Shown here piece after piece: positions 32,101 through 45,641 of a DNA stretch of 64,000 bases. This DNA is from Rhabditoides inermis (taxonomy: Eukaryota > Nematoda > Chromadorea > Rhabditida > Rhabditidae): the NCBI GenBank assembly GCA_963966185.1, contig CAWZYM010000001.1, positions 124,001 to 188,000 on the forward strand, in the 5' to 3' direction. How positions within the stretch are numbered: the first letter of the stretch is position 1; every line of letters begins with the position of its first letter. Made by a program: the position numbers and the translations under genes. The notes beneath the pieces were generated by a model, which saw only the letters and a program-made list of their open reading frames with translations, ran no database searches and had not been told where the DNA came from.

Positions 32101-34379
32101 AGGTGATCAGTGAGTGAGAAAAGTTTCAAATTCCGAACACAGTCATGAATCTTTGATAAACTGGGCCTCTCCCGTTGGATCGACATCGATTGAGTGGATA
32201 GTATACATGCACTTCATTGCCCTGTTTTGATGTAGCGATTTCACACCCCTGTGGGGACGCATACTGTTTACCATTGTAAATGATCTCAAAAACTCTTTCT
32301 AGAACTTTGTTACCATACGGAGTGAAATTCGATACATGATGCTCATGCGAGTTAGCGAAACTAGAAAAAAATGAGACTGTGGCGATCAACGCCCAGTCGA
32401 CAAACTGCGAGAGAGAAGGAATAAAGGTGATCAGTGAGTGAGAAAAGTTTCAAATTCCGAACACAGTCATGAATTTTTTATAAACTGGGCCTCTCCCGTT
32501 GGATCGACATCGATTGAGTGGATAGTATACATGCACTTCATTGCCCTGTTTTGATGTAGCGATTTCACACCCCTGTGGGGACGCATACTGTTTACCATTG
32601 TAAATGATCTCAAAAACTCTTTCTAGAACTTTGTTACCATACGGAGTGAAATTCGATACATGATGCTCATGCAAGTTAGCGAAACTAGAAAAAAAATGAG
32701 ACTGTGGCTATCAACGCCCAGTCGACAAACTGCGAGAGAGAAAGAATAAAGGTGTTCAGTGAGTGAGAAAAGTTTCAAATTCCGAACACAGTCATGATTT
32801 TTTTTATAAACTGGGCCTCTCCCGTTGGATCGACATCGATTGAGTGGATAGTATACATGCACTTCATTGCCCTGTTTTGATGTAGCGATTTCACACCCCT
32901 GTAGGGACGCATACTGTTTACCATTGTAAATGATCTCAAAAACTCTTTCTAGAACTTTGTTACCATACGGAGTGAAATTCGATACATGATGCGCATGCGA
33001 GTTAGCGAAACTAGAAAAAAATGGACTGTGGCTATCAACGCCCAGTCGACAAACTGCGAGAGAGAAAGAATAAAGGTGTTCAGTGAGTGAGAAAAGTTTC
33101 AAATTCCGAACACAGTCATGAATCTTTGATAAACTGGGCCTCTCCCGTTGGATCGACATCGATTGAGTGGATAGTATTTATGCACTTCATTGCCCTGTTT
33201 TGATGTAGCGATTTCACACCCATGTGGGGACGCATACTGTTTACCATTGTAAATAATCTCAAAAACTCTTTCTAGAACTTTGTTACCATACGGAGTGAAA
33301 TTCGATACATGATGCTCATGCGAGTTAGCGAAACTAGAAAAAAATGAGACTGTGGCGATCAACGCCCAGTCGACAAACTGCGAGAGAGAAGGAATAAAGG
33401 TGATCAGTGAGTGAGAAAAGTTTCAAATTCCGAACACAGTCATGAATTTTTTTATAAACTGGGCCTCTCCCGTTGGATCGACATCGATTGAGTGGATAGT
33501 ATACATGCACTTCATTGCCCTGTTTTGATGTAGCGATTTCACACCCCTGTGGGGACGCATACTGTTTACCATTGTAAATGATCTCAAAAACTCTTTCTAG
33601 AACTTTGTTACCATACGGAGTGAAATTCGATACATGATGCTCATGCAAGTTAGCGAAACTAGAAAAAAAATGAGACTGTGGCTATCAACGCCCAGTCGAC
33701 AAACTGCGAGAGAGAAAGAATAAAGGTGTTCAGTGAGTGAGAAAAGTTTCAAATTCCGAACACAGTCATGATTTTTTTTATAAACTGGGCCTCTCCCGTT
33801 GGATCGACATCGATTGAGTGGATAGTATACATGCACTTCATTGCCCTGTTTTGATGTAGCGATTTCACACCCCTGTAGGGACGCATACTGTTTACCATTG
33901 TAAATGATCTCAAAAACTCTTTCTAGAACTTTGTTACCATACGGAGTGAAATTCGATACATGATGCGCATGCGAGTTAGCGAAACTAGAAAAAAATGGAC
34001 TGTGGCTATCAACGCCCAGTCGACAAACTGCGAGAGAGAAAGGATAAAGGTGATCAGTGAGTGAGAAAAGTTTCAAATTCCGAACACAGTCATGAATTTT
34101 TTATAAACTGGGCCTCTCCCGTTGGATCGACATCGATTGAGTGGATAGTATACATGCACTTCATTGCCCTGTTTTGATGTAGCGATTTCACACCCCTGTG
34201 GGGACGCATACTGTTTACCATTGTAAATGATCTCAAAAACTCTTTCTAGAACTTGTTACCATACGGAGTGAAATTCGATACATGATGCTCATGCGAGTTA
34301 GCGAAACTAGAAAAAAATGAGACTGTGGCGATCAACGCCCAGTCGACAAACTGCGAGAGAGAAGGAATAAAGGTGATCA

Positions 34380-35815
34380 GTGAGTGAGAAAAGTTTCAAA
34401 TTCCGAACACAGTCATGAATTTTTTATAAACTGGGCCTCTCCCGTTGGATCGACATCGATTGAGTGGATAGTATACATGCACTTCATTGCCCTGTTTTGA
34501 TGTAGCGATTTCACACCCCTGTGGGGACGCATACTGTTTACCATTGTAAATGATCTCAAAAACTCTTTCTAGAACTTTGTTACCATACGGAGTGAAATTC
34601 GATACATGATGCTCATGCAAGTTAGCGAAACTAGAAAAAAAATGAGACTGCGGCTATCAACGCCCAGTCGACAAACTGCGAGAGAGAAAGAATAAAGGTG
34701 TTCAGTGAGTGAGAAAAGTTTCAAATTCCGAACACAGTCATGATTTTTTTTATAAACTGGGCCTCTCCCGTTGGATCGACATCGATTGAGTGGATAGTAT
34801 ACATGCACTTCATTGCCCTGTTTTGATGTAGCGATTTCACACCCCTGTGGGGACGCATACTGTTTACCATTGTAAATGATCTCAAAAACTCTTTCTAGAA
34901 CTTTGTTACCATACGGAGTGAAATTCGATACATGATGCTCATGCGAGTTAGCGAAACTAGAAAAAATGAGACTGTGGCGATCAACGCCCAGTCGACAAAC
35001 TGCGAGAGAGAAGGAATAAAGGTGATCGGTGAGTGAGAAAAGTTTCAAATTCCGAACACAGTCATGAATCTTTGATAAACTGGGCCTCTCCCGTTGGATC
35101 GACATCGATTGAGTGGATAGTATACATGCACTTCATTGCCCTGTTTTGATGTAGCGATTTCACACCCCTGTGGGGACGCATACTGTTTACCATTGTAAAT
35201 GATCTCAAAAACTCTTTCTAGAACTTTGTTACCATACGGAGTGAAATTCGATACATGATGCTCATGCGAGTTAGCGAAACTAGAAAAAATGAGACTGTGG
35301 CGATCAACGCCCAGTCGACAAACTGCGAGAGAGAAAGGATAAAGGTGATCAGTGAGTGAGAAAAGTTTCAAATTCCGAACACAGTCATGAATCTTTGATA
35401 AACTGGGCCTCTCCCGTTGGATCAACATCGATTGAGTGGATAGTATACATGCACTTCATTGCCCTGTTTTGATGTAGCGATTTCTCACCCCTGTGGGGAC
35501 GCATACTGTTTACCATTGTAAATGATCTCAAAAACTCTTTCTAGAACTTTGTTACCATACGGAGTGAAATTTGATACATGATGCTCGGGCGAGTTAGCGA
35601 AACTAGAAAAAATGAGACTGTGGCGATCAACGCCCAGTCGACAAACTGCGAGAGAGAAAGGATAAAGGTGATCAGTGAGTGAGAAAAATTTCAAATTCCG
35701 AACACAGTCATGAATCTTTGATAAACTGGGCCTCTCCCGTTGGATCGACATCGATTGAGTGGATAGTATTCATGCACTTCATTGCCCTGTTTTGATGTAG
35801 CGATTTCACACCCCT
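34380..35815 (+). repeat. 3058 bp-spaced repeat block, copy 1
   Basis: It contains the monomers with GCGGCTATC, GTGATCGGTGAG, GATTTCTCACCCC and GATGCTCGGGCG in order. The same order occurs 3058 bp downstream. The copies part near 35815, where copy 1 reads GAGGGTTCGC. Confidence 0.8.
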
Positions 35816-36329
35816 GAGGGTTCGCTTACTGTTTACCATTGTAAATGATCTCAAAAACCCTTTCTAGAACTTTGTTACCATACGGAGTGAATTTCGATAC
35901 ATGATGCTCATGCGAGTTAGCGAAACTAGAAAAAAATGAGACTGTGGCTATCAACGCCTAGTCGACAAACTGCGAGAGAGAAAGAATAAAGGTGTTCAGT
36001 GAGTGAGAAAAGTTTCAAATTCCGAACACAGTCATGAATCTTTGATAAACTGGGCCTCTCCCGTTGGATCGACATCGATTGAGTGGATAGTATTCATGCA
36101 CTTCATTGCCCTGTTTTGATGTAGCGATTTCACACCCCTGTGGGGACGCATACTGTTTACCATTGTAAATGATCTCAAAAACTCTTTCTAGAACTTTGTT
36201 ACCATACGGAGTGAAATTCGATACATGATGCGCATGCGAGTTAGCGAAACTAGAAGAAAATGAGACTGTGGCTATCAACGCCCAGTCGACAAACTGCGAG
36301 AGAGAAAGAATAAAGGTGTTCAGTGAGTG

Positions 36330-37660
36330 AGAAAAGTTTCAAATTCCGAACACAGTCATGAATCTTTGATAAACTGGGCCTCTCCCGTTGGATCGACATC
36401 GATTGAGTGGATAGTATACATGCACTTCATTGCCCTGTTTCGATGTAGCGATTTCACACCCCTGTGGGGACGCATACTGTTTACCATTGTAAATGATCTC
36501 AAAAACTCTTTCTAGAACTTTGTTACCATACGGAGTGAAATTCGATACATGATGCTCATGCGAGTTAGCGAAACTAGAAAAAATGAGACTGTGGCGATCA
36601 ACGCCCAGTCGACAAACTGCGAGAGAGAAAGGATAAAGGTGATCAGTGAATGAGAAAAATTTCAAATTCCGAACACAGTCATGAATCTTTGATAAACTGG
36701 GCCTCTCCCGTTGGATCGACATCGATTGTGAGACTGTGGCGATCAACGCCCAGTCGACAAACTGCGAGAGAGAAAGGATAAAGGTGATCAGTGAGTGAGA
36801 AAAATTTCAAATTCCGAACACAGTCATGAATCTTAGATAAACTGGGCCTCTCCCGTTGGATCGACATCGATTGAGTGGATAGTATACATGCACTTCATTG
36901 CCCTGTTTTGATGTAGCGATTTCACACCCCTGTGGGGACGCATACTGTTTACCATTGTAAATGATCTCAAAAACTCTTTCTAGAACTTTGTTACCATACG
37001 GAGTGAAATTCGATACATGATGCTCATGCAAGTTAGCGAAACTAGAAAAAATGAGACTGTGGCGATCAACGCCCAGTCGACAAACTGCGAGAGAGAAGGA
37101 ATAAAGGTGATCAGTGAGTGAGAAAAGTTTCAAATTCCGAACACAGTCAAGAATCTTTGATAAACTGGGCCTCTCCCGTTGGATCGACATCGATTGAGTG
37201 GATAGTATTCATGCACTTCATTGCCCTGTTTTGATGTAGCGATTTCACACCCCTGTGGGGACGCTTACTGTTTACCATTGTAAATGATCTCAAAAACCCT
37301 TTCTAGAACTTTGTTACCATACGGAGTGATTTTCGATACATGATGCTCATGCGAGTTAGCGAAACTAGAAAAAAATGAGACTGTGGCTATAAACGCCCAG
37401 TCGACAAACTGCGAGAGAGAAAGAATAAAGGTGTTCAGTGAGTGAGAAAAGTTTCAAATTCCGAACACAGTCATGAATCTTTGATAAACTGGGCCTCTCC
37501 CGTTGGATCGACATCGATTGAGTGGATAGTATACATGCACTTCATTGCCCTGTTTTGATGTAGCGATTTCACACCCCTGTGGGGACGCATACTGTTTACC
37601 ATTGTAAATGATCTCAAAAACTCTTTCTAGAACTTTGTTACCATACGGAGTGAAATTCGA
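36330..37660 (+). repeat. Block tagged by a truncated monomer, first of three
   Basis: At 36728 ATCGATTG joins TGAGACTG, which removes about 195 bp of one monomer. The same junction lies at 40765 and 44081 (offsets 4037 and 3316). Neighbouring markers TTTCGATGTAGCG, GATCAGTGAATGAG, GAATCTTAGATAAAC and GTCAAGAATC travel with it. Confidence 0.85.
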
Positions 37661-38873
37661 TACATGATGCTCATGCAAGTTAGCGAAACTAGAAAAAAAA
37701 TGAGACTGCGGCTATCAACGCCCAATCGACAAACTGCGAGAGAGAAAGAATAAAGGTGTTCAGTGAGTGAGAAAAGTTTCAAATTCCGAACACAGTCATG
37801 AATTTTTTTATAAACTGGGCCTCTCCCGTTGGATCGACATCGATTGAGTGGATAGTATACATGCACTTCATTGCCCTGTTTTGATGTAGCGATTTCACAC
37901 CCCTGTGGGGACGCATACTGTTTACCATTGTAAATGATCTCAAAAACTCTTTCTAGAACTTTGTTACCATACGGAGTGAAATTCGATACATGATGCTCAT
38001 GCGAGTTAGCGAAACTAGAAAAAATGAGACTGTGGCGATCAACGCCCAGTCGACAAACTGCGAGAGAGAAGGAATAAAGGTGATCGGTGAGTGAGAAAAG
38101 TTTCAAATTCCGAACACAGTCATGAATCTTTGATAAACTGGGCCTCTCCCGTTGGATCGACATCGATTGAGTGGATAGTATACATGCACTTCATTGCCCT
38201 GTTTTGATGTAGCGATTTCACACCCCTGTGGGGACGCATACTGTTTACCATTGTAAATGATCTCAAAAACTCTTTCTAGAACTTTGTTACCATACGGAAT
38301 GAAATTCGATACATGATGCTCATGCGAGTTAGCGAAACTAGAAAAAATGAGACTGTGGCGATCAACGCCCAGTCGACAAACTGCGAGAGAGAAAGGATAA
38401 AGGTGATCAGTGAGTGAGAAAAGTTTCAAATTCCGAACACAGTCATGAATCTTTGATAAACTGGGCCTCTCCCGTTGGATCAACATCGATTGAGTGGATA
38501 GTATACATGCACTTCATTGCCCTGTTTTGATGTAGCGATTTCTCACCCCTGTGGGGACGCATACTGTTTACCATTGTAAATGATCTCAAAAACTCTTTCT
38601 AGAACTTTGTTACCATACGGAGTGAAATTTGATACATGATGCTCGGGCGAGTTAGCGAAACTAGAAAAAATGAGACTGTGGCGATCAACGCCCAGTCGAC
38701 AAACTGCGAGAGAGAAAGGATAAAGGTGATCAGTGAGTGAGAAAAATTTCAAATTCCGAACACAGTCATGAATCTTTGATAAACTGGGCCTCTCCCGTTG
38801 GATCGACATCGATTGAGTGGATAGTATTCATGCACTTCATTGCCCTGTTTTGATGTAGCGATTTCACACCCCT
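37438..38873 (+). repeat. 3058 bp-spaced repeat block, copy 2
   Basis: This is the second copy of 34380-35815 with the same rare markers and scattered single-base differences (for example CCCAATCGAC near 37722 and CGGAATGAAA near 38297). It is older or less homogenised than the 3316 bp duplication that follows. Confidence 0.78.
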
Positions 38874-39009
38874 GTGGGGACGCATACTGTTTACCATTGT
38901 AAATGATCTCAAAAACTCTTTCTAGAACTTTGTTACAATACGGAGTGAAATTCGATACATGATGCGCATGCGAGTTAGCGAAACTAGAAAAAAATGAGAC
39001 TGTGGCTAT

Positions 39010-42000
39010 CAACGCCCAGTCGACAAACTGCGAGAGAGAAAGAATAAAGGTGTTCAGTGAGTGAGAAAAGTTTCAAATTCCGAACACAGTCATGAATCTT
39101 TGATAAACTGGGCCTCTCCCGTTGGATCGACATCGATTGAGTGGATAGTATTTATGCACTTCATTGCCCTGTTTTGATGTAGCGATTTCACACCCATGTG
39201 GGGACGCATACTGTTTACCATTGTAAATGATCTCAAAAACTCTTTCTAGAACTTTGTTACAATACGGAGTGAAATTCGATACATGATGCGCATGCGAGTT
39301 AGCGAAACTAGAAAAAAATGAGACTGTGGCTATCAACGCCCAGTCGACAAACTGCGAGAGAGAAAGAATAAAGGTGTTCAGTGAGTGAGAAAAGTTTCAA
39401 ATTCCGAACACAGTCATGAATCTTTGATAAACTGGGCCTCTCCCGTTGGATCGACATCGATTGAGTGGATAGTATTTATGCACTTCATTGCCCTGTTTTG
39501 ATGTAGCGATTTCACACCCATGTGGGGACGCATACTGTTTACCATTGTAAATGATCTCAAAAACTCTTTCTAGAACTTTGTTACCATACGGAGTGAAATT
39601 CGATACATGATGCGCATGCGAGTTAGCGAAACTAGAAAAAAATGAGACTGTGGCTATCAACGCCCAGTCGACAAACTGCGAGAGAGAAAGAATAAAGGTG
39701 TTCAGTGAGTGAGAAAAGTTTCAAATTCCGAACACAGTCATGAATCTTTGATAAACTGGGCCTCTCCCGTTGGATCGACATCGATTGAGTGGATAGTATA
39801 CATGCACTTCATTGCCCTGTTTTGATGTAGCGATTTCACACCCCTGTGGGGACGCATACTGTTTACCATTGTAAATGATCTCAAAAACTCTTTCTAGAAC
39901 TTTGTTACCATACGGAGTGAAATTCGATACATGATGCGCATGCGAGTTAGCGAAACTAGAAGAAAATGAGACTGTGGCTATCAACGCCCAGTCGACAAAC
40001 TGCGAGAGAGAAAGAATAAAGGTGTTCAGTGAGTGAGAAAAGTTTCAAATTCCGAACACAGTCATGAATCTTTGATAAACTGGGCCTCTCCCGTTGGGGC
40101 GTTGGATCGACATCGATTGAGTGGATAGTATACATGCACTTCATTGCCCTGTTTTGATGTAGCGATTTCACACCCCTGTAGGGACGCATACTGTTTACCA
40201 TTGTAAATGATCTCAAAAACTGTTTCTAGAACTTTGTTACCATACGGAGTGAAATTCGATACATGATGCTCATGCGAGTTAGCGAAACTAGAAAAAATGA
40301 GACTGTGGCGATCAACGCCCAGTCGACAAACTGCGAGAGAGAAAGGATAAAGGTGATCAGTGAGTGAGAAAAATTTCAAATTCCGAACACAGTCATGAAT
40401 CTTTGATAAACTGGGCCTCTCCCGTTGGATCGACATCGATTGAGTGGATAGTATACATGCACTTCATTGCCCTGTTTCGATGTAGCGATTTCACACCCCT
40501 GTGGGGACGCATACTGTTTACCATTGTAAATGATCTCAAAAACTCTTTCTAGAACTTTGTTACCATACGGAGTGAAATTCGATACATGATGCTCATGCGA
40601 GTTAGCGAAACTAGAAAAAATGAGACTGTGGCGATCAACGCCCAGTCGACAAACTGCGAGAGAGAAAGGATAAAGGTGATCAGTGAATGAGAAAAATTTC
40701 AAATTCCGAACACAGTCATGAATCTTTGATAAACTGGGCCTCTCCCGTTGGATCGACATCGATTGTGAGACTGTGGCGATCAACGCCCAGTCGACAAACT
40801 GCGAGAGAGAAAGGATAAAGGTGATCAGTGAGTGAGAAAAATTTCAAATTCCGAACACAGTCATGAATCTTAGATAAACTGGGCCTCTCCCGTTGGATCG
40901 ACATCGATTGAGTGGATAGTATACATGCACTTCATTGCCCTGTTTTGATGTAGCGATTTCACACCCCTGTGGGGACGCATACTGTTTACCATTGTAAATG
41001 ATCTCAAAAACTCTTTCTAGAACTTTGTTACCATACGGAGTGAAATTCGATACATGATGCTCATGCAAGTTAGCGAAACTAGAAAAAATGAGACTGTGGC
41101 GATCAACGCCCAGTCGACAAACTGCGAGAGAGAAGGAATAAAGGTGATCAGTGAGTGAGAAAAGTTTCAAATTCCGAACACAGTCAAGAATCTTTGATAA
41201 ACTGGGCCTCTCCCGTTGGATCGACATCGATTGAGTGGATAGTATTCATGCACTTCATTGCCCTGTTTTGATGTAGCGATTTCACACCCCTGTGGGGACG
41301 CTTACTGTTTACCATTGTAAATGATCTCAAAAACCCTTTCTAGAACTTTGTTACCATACGGAGTGATTTTCGATACATGATGCTCATGCGAGTTAGCGAA
41401 ACTAGAAAAAAATGAGACTGTGGCTATAAACGCCCAGTCGACAAACTGCGAGAGAGAAAGAATAAAGGTGTTCAGTGAGTGAGAAAAGTTTCAAATTCCG
41501 AACACAGTCATGAATCTTTGATAAACTGGGCCTCTCCCGTTGGATCGACATCGATTGAGTGGATAGTATACATGCACTTCATTGCCCTGTTTTGATGTAG
41601 CGATTTCACACCCCTGTGGGGACGCATACTGTTTACCATTGTAAATGATCTCAAAAACTCTTTCTAGAACTTTGTTACCATACGGAGTGAAATTCGATAC
41701 ATGATGCGCATGCGAGTTAGCGAAACTAGAAAAAAATGAGACTGTGGCTATCAACGCCCAGTGAATTTTTTATAAACTGGGCCTCTCCCGTTGGATCGAC
41801 ATCGATTGAGTGGATAGTATACATGCACTTCATTGCCCTGTTTTGATGTAGCGATTTCACACCCCTGTGGGGACGCATACTGTTTACCATTGTAAATGAT
41901 CTCAAAAACTCTTTCTAGAACTTTGTTACCATACGGAGTGAAATTCGATACATGATGCTCATGCGAGTTTGCGAAACTAGAAAAAATGAGACTGTGGCGA

Positions 42001-42325
42001 TCAACGCCCAGTCGACAAACTGCGAGAGAGAAAGGATAAAGGTGATCAGTGAGTGAGAAAAGTTTCAAATTCCGAACACAGTCATGAATCTTTGATAAAC
42101 TGGGCCTCTCCCGTTGGATCGACATCGATTGAGTGGATAGTTTACATGCACTTCATTGCCCTGTTTTGATGTAGCGATTTCACACCCCTGTGGGGACGCA
42201 TACTGTTTACCATTGTAAATGATCTCAAAAACTCTTTCTAGAACTTTGTTACCATACGGAGTGAAATTCGATACATGATGCTCATGCGAGTTAGCGAAAC
42301 TAGAAAAAAATGAGACTGTGGCGAT
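39010..42325 (+). repeat. 3316 bp tandem duplication, copy 1
   Basis: All markers recur exactly 3316 bp downstream. They include a CGTTGGGGCGTTGG insertion near 40093, the truncated monomer at 40765, the GTGATTTTCG change and a deletion junction CCCAGT/GAATTTTT at 41762. The left limit is set by GGCTAT at 39005 against GGCGAT in the other copy. I found no difference between the copies. Confidence 0.87.
41757..41770 (+). repeat. Deletion junction joining two monomers
   Basis: CGCCCAGT is followed directly by GAATTTTTTATAAAC. About 75 bp that normally link the end of one monomer to the start of the next are gone, including the GTGAGTGAGAAAAG landmark. The same junction is present at 45078 through the 3316 bp duplication. 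Confidence 0.85.
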
Positions 42326-45300
42326 CAACGCCCAGTCGACAAACTGCGAGAGAGAAAGAATAAAGGTGTTCAGTGAGTGAGAAAAGTTTCAAATTCCGAA
42401 CACAGTCATGAATCTTTGATAAACTGGGCCTCTCCCGTTGGATCGACATCGATTGAGTGGATAGTATTTATGCACTTCATTGCCCTGTTTTGATGTAGCG
42501 ATTTCACACCCATGTGGGGACGCATACTGTTTACCATTGTAAATGATCTCAAAAACTCTTTCTAGAACTTTGTTACAATACGGAGTGAAATTCGATACAT
42601 GATGCGCATGCGAGTTAGCGAAACTAGAAAAAAATGAGACTGTGGCTATCAACGCCCAGTCGACAAACTGCGAGAGAGAAAGAATAAAGGTGTTCAGTGA
42701 GTGAGAAAAGTTTCAAATTCCGAACACAGTCATGAATCTTTGATAAACTGGGCCTCTCCCGTTGGATCGACATCGATTGAGTGGATAGTATTTATGCACT
42801 TCATTGCCCTGTTTTGATGTAGCGATTTCACACCCATGTGGGGACGCATACTGTTTACCATTGTAAATGATCTCAAAAACTCTTTCTAGAACTTTGTTAC
42901 CATACGGAGTGAAATTCGATACATGATGCGCATGCGAGTTAGCGAAACTAGAAAAAAATGAGACTGTGGCTATCAACGCCCAGTCGACAAACTGCGAGAG
43001 AGAAAGAATAAAGGTGTTCAGTGAGTGAGAAAAGTTTCAAATTCCGAACACAGTCATGAATCTTTGATAAACTGGGCCTCTCCCGTTGGATCGACATCGA
43101 TTGAGTGGATAGTATACATGCACTTCATTGCCCTGTTTTGATGTAGCGATTTCACACCCCTGTGGGGACGCATACTGTTTACCATTGTAAATGATCTCAA
43201 AAACTCTTTCTAGAACTTTGTTACCATACGGAGTGAAATTCGATACATGATGCGCATGCGAGTTAGCGAAACTAGAAGAAAATGAGACTGTGGCTATCAA
43301 CGCCCAGTCGACAAACTGCGAGAGAGAAAGAATAAAGGTGTTCAGTGAGTGAGAAAAGTTTCAAATTCCGAACACAGTCATGAATCTTTGATAAACTGGG
43401 CCTCTCCCGTTGGGGCGTTGGATCGACATCGATTGAGTGGATAGTATACATGCACTTCATTGCCCTGTTTTGATGTAGCGATTTCACACCCCTGTAGGGA
43501 CGCATACTGTTTACCATTGTAAATGATCTCAAAAACTGTTTCTAGAACTTTGTTACCATACGGAGTGAAATTCGATACATGATGCTCATGCGAGTTAGCG
43601 AAACTAGAAAAAATGAGACTGTGGCGATCAACGCCCAGTCGACAAACTGCGAGAGAGAAAGGATAAAGGTGATCAGTGAGTGAGAAAAATTTCAAATTCC
43701 GAACACAGTCATGAATCTTTGATAAACTGGGCCTCTCCCGTTGGATCGACATCGATTGAGTGGATAGTATACATGCACTTCATTGCCCTGTTTCGATGTA
43801 GCGATTTCACACCCCTGTGGGGACGCATACTGTTTACCATTGTAAATGATCTCAAAAACTCTTTCTAGAACTTTGTTACCATACGGAGTGAAATTCGATA
43901 CATGATGCTCATGCGAGTTAGCGAAACTAGAAAAAATGAGACTGTGGCGATCAACGCCCAGTCGACAAACTGCGAGAGAGAAAGGATAAAGGTGATCAGT
44001 GAATGAGAAAAATTTCAAATTCCGAACACAGTCATGAATCTTTGATAAACTGGGCCTCTCCCGTTGGATCGACATCGATTGTGAGACTGTGGCGATCAAC
44101 GCCCAGTCGACAAACTGCGAGAGAGAAAGGATAAAGGTGATCAGTGAGTGAGAAAAATTTCAAATTCCGAACACAGTCATGAATCTTAGATAAACTGGGC
44201 CTCTCCCGTTGGATCGACATCGATTGAGTGGATAGTATACATGCACTTCATTGCCCTGTTTTGATGTAGCGATTTCACACCCCTGTGGGGACGCATACTG
44301 TTTACCATTGTAAATGATCTCAAAAACTCTTTCTAGAACTTTGTTACCATACGGAGTGAAATTCGATACATGATGCTCATGCAAGTTAGCGAAACTAGAA
44401 AAAATGAGACTGTGGCGATCAACGCCCAGTCGACAAACTGCGAGAGAGAAGGAATAAAGGTGATCAGTGAGTGAGAAAAGTTTCAAATTCCGAACACAGT
44501 CAAGAATCTTTGATAAACTGGGCCTCTCCCGTTGGATCGACATCGATTGAGTGGATAGTATTCATGCACTTCATTGCCCTGTTTTGATGTAGCGATTTCA
44601 CACCCCTGTGGGGACGCTTACTGTTTACCATTGTAAATGATCTCAAAAACCCTTTCTAGAACTTTGTTACCATACGGAGTGATTTTCGATACATGATGCT
44701 CATGCGAGTTAGCGAAACTAGAAAAAAATGAGACTGTGGCTATAAACGCCCAGTCGACAAACTGCGAGAGAGAAAGAATAAAGGTGTTCAGTGAGTGAGA
44801 AAAGTTTCAAATTCCGAACACAGTCATGAATCTTTGATAAACTGGGCCTCTCCCGTTGGATCGACATCGATTGAGTGGATAGTATACATGCACTTCATTG
44901 CCCTGTTTTGATGTAGCGATTTCACACCCCTGTGGGGACGCATACTGTTTACCATTGTAAATGATCTCAAAAACTCTTTCTAGAACTTTGTTACCATACG
45001 GAGTGAAATTCGATACATGATGCGCATGCGAGTTAGCGAAACTAGAAAAAAATGAGACTGTGGCTATCAACGCCCAGTGAATTTTTTATAAACTGGGCCT
45101 CTCCCGTTGGATCGACATCGATTGAGTGGATAGTATACATGCACTTCATTGCCCTGTTTTGATGTAGCGATTTCACACCCCTGTGGGGACGCATACTGTT
45201 TACCATTGTAAATGATCTCAAAAACTCTTTCTAGAACTTTGTTACCATACGGAGTGAAATTCGATACATGATGCTCATGCGAGTTTGCGAAACTAGAAAA

Positions 45301-45641
45301 AATGAGACTGTGGCGATCAACGCCCAGTCGACAAACTGCGAGAGAGAAAGGATAAAGGTGATCAGTGAGTGAGAAAAGTTTCAAATTCCGAACACAGTCA
45401 TGAATCTTTGATAAACTGGGCCTCTCCCGTTGGATCGACATCGATTGAGTGGATAGTTTACATGCACTTCATTGCCCTGTTTTGATGTAGCGATTTCACA
45501 CCCCTGTGGGGACGCATACTGTTTACCATTGTAAATGATCTCAAAAACTCTTTCTAGAACTTTGTTACCATACGGAGTGAAATTCGATACATGATGCTCA
45601 TGCGAGTTAGCGAAACTAGAAAAAAATGAGACTGTGGCGAT
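42326..45641 (+). repeat. 3316 bp tandem duplication, copy 2
   Basis: This is the directly adjacent copy of 39010-42325, with the insertion near 43409, the truncated monomer at 44081 and the deletion junction at 45078. After 45641 the sequence follows another variant order (GGATAAAGGTGATCAG with TCTTAGATAAAC). Confidence 0.87.

Noticed and set aside
36327..36515. 62-codon plus-strand ORF, also at 40364 and 43680
   Set aside because: It opens only because of one C in TTTCGATG in these three related monomers; it is plain satellite.
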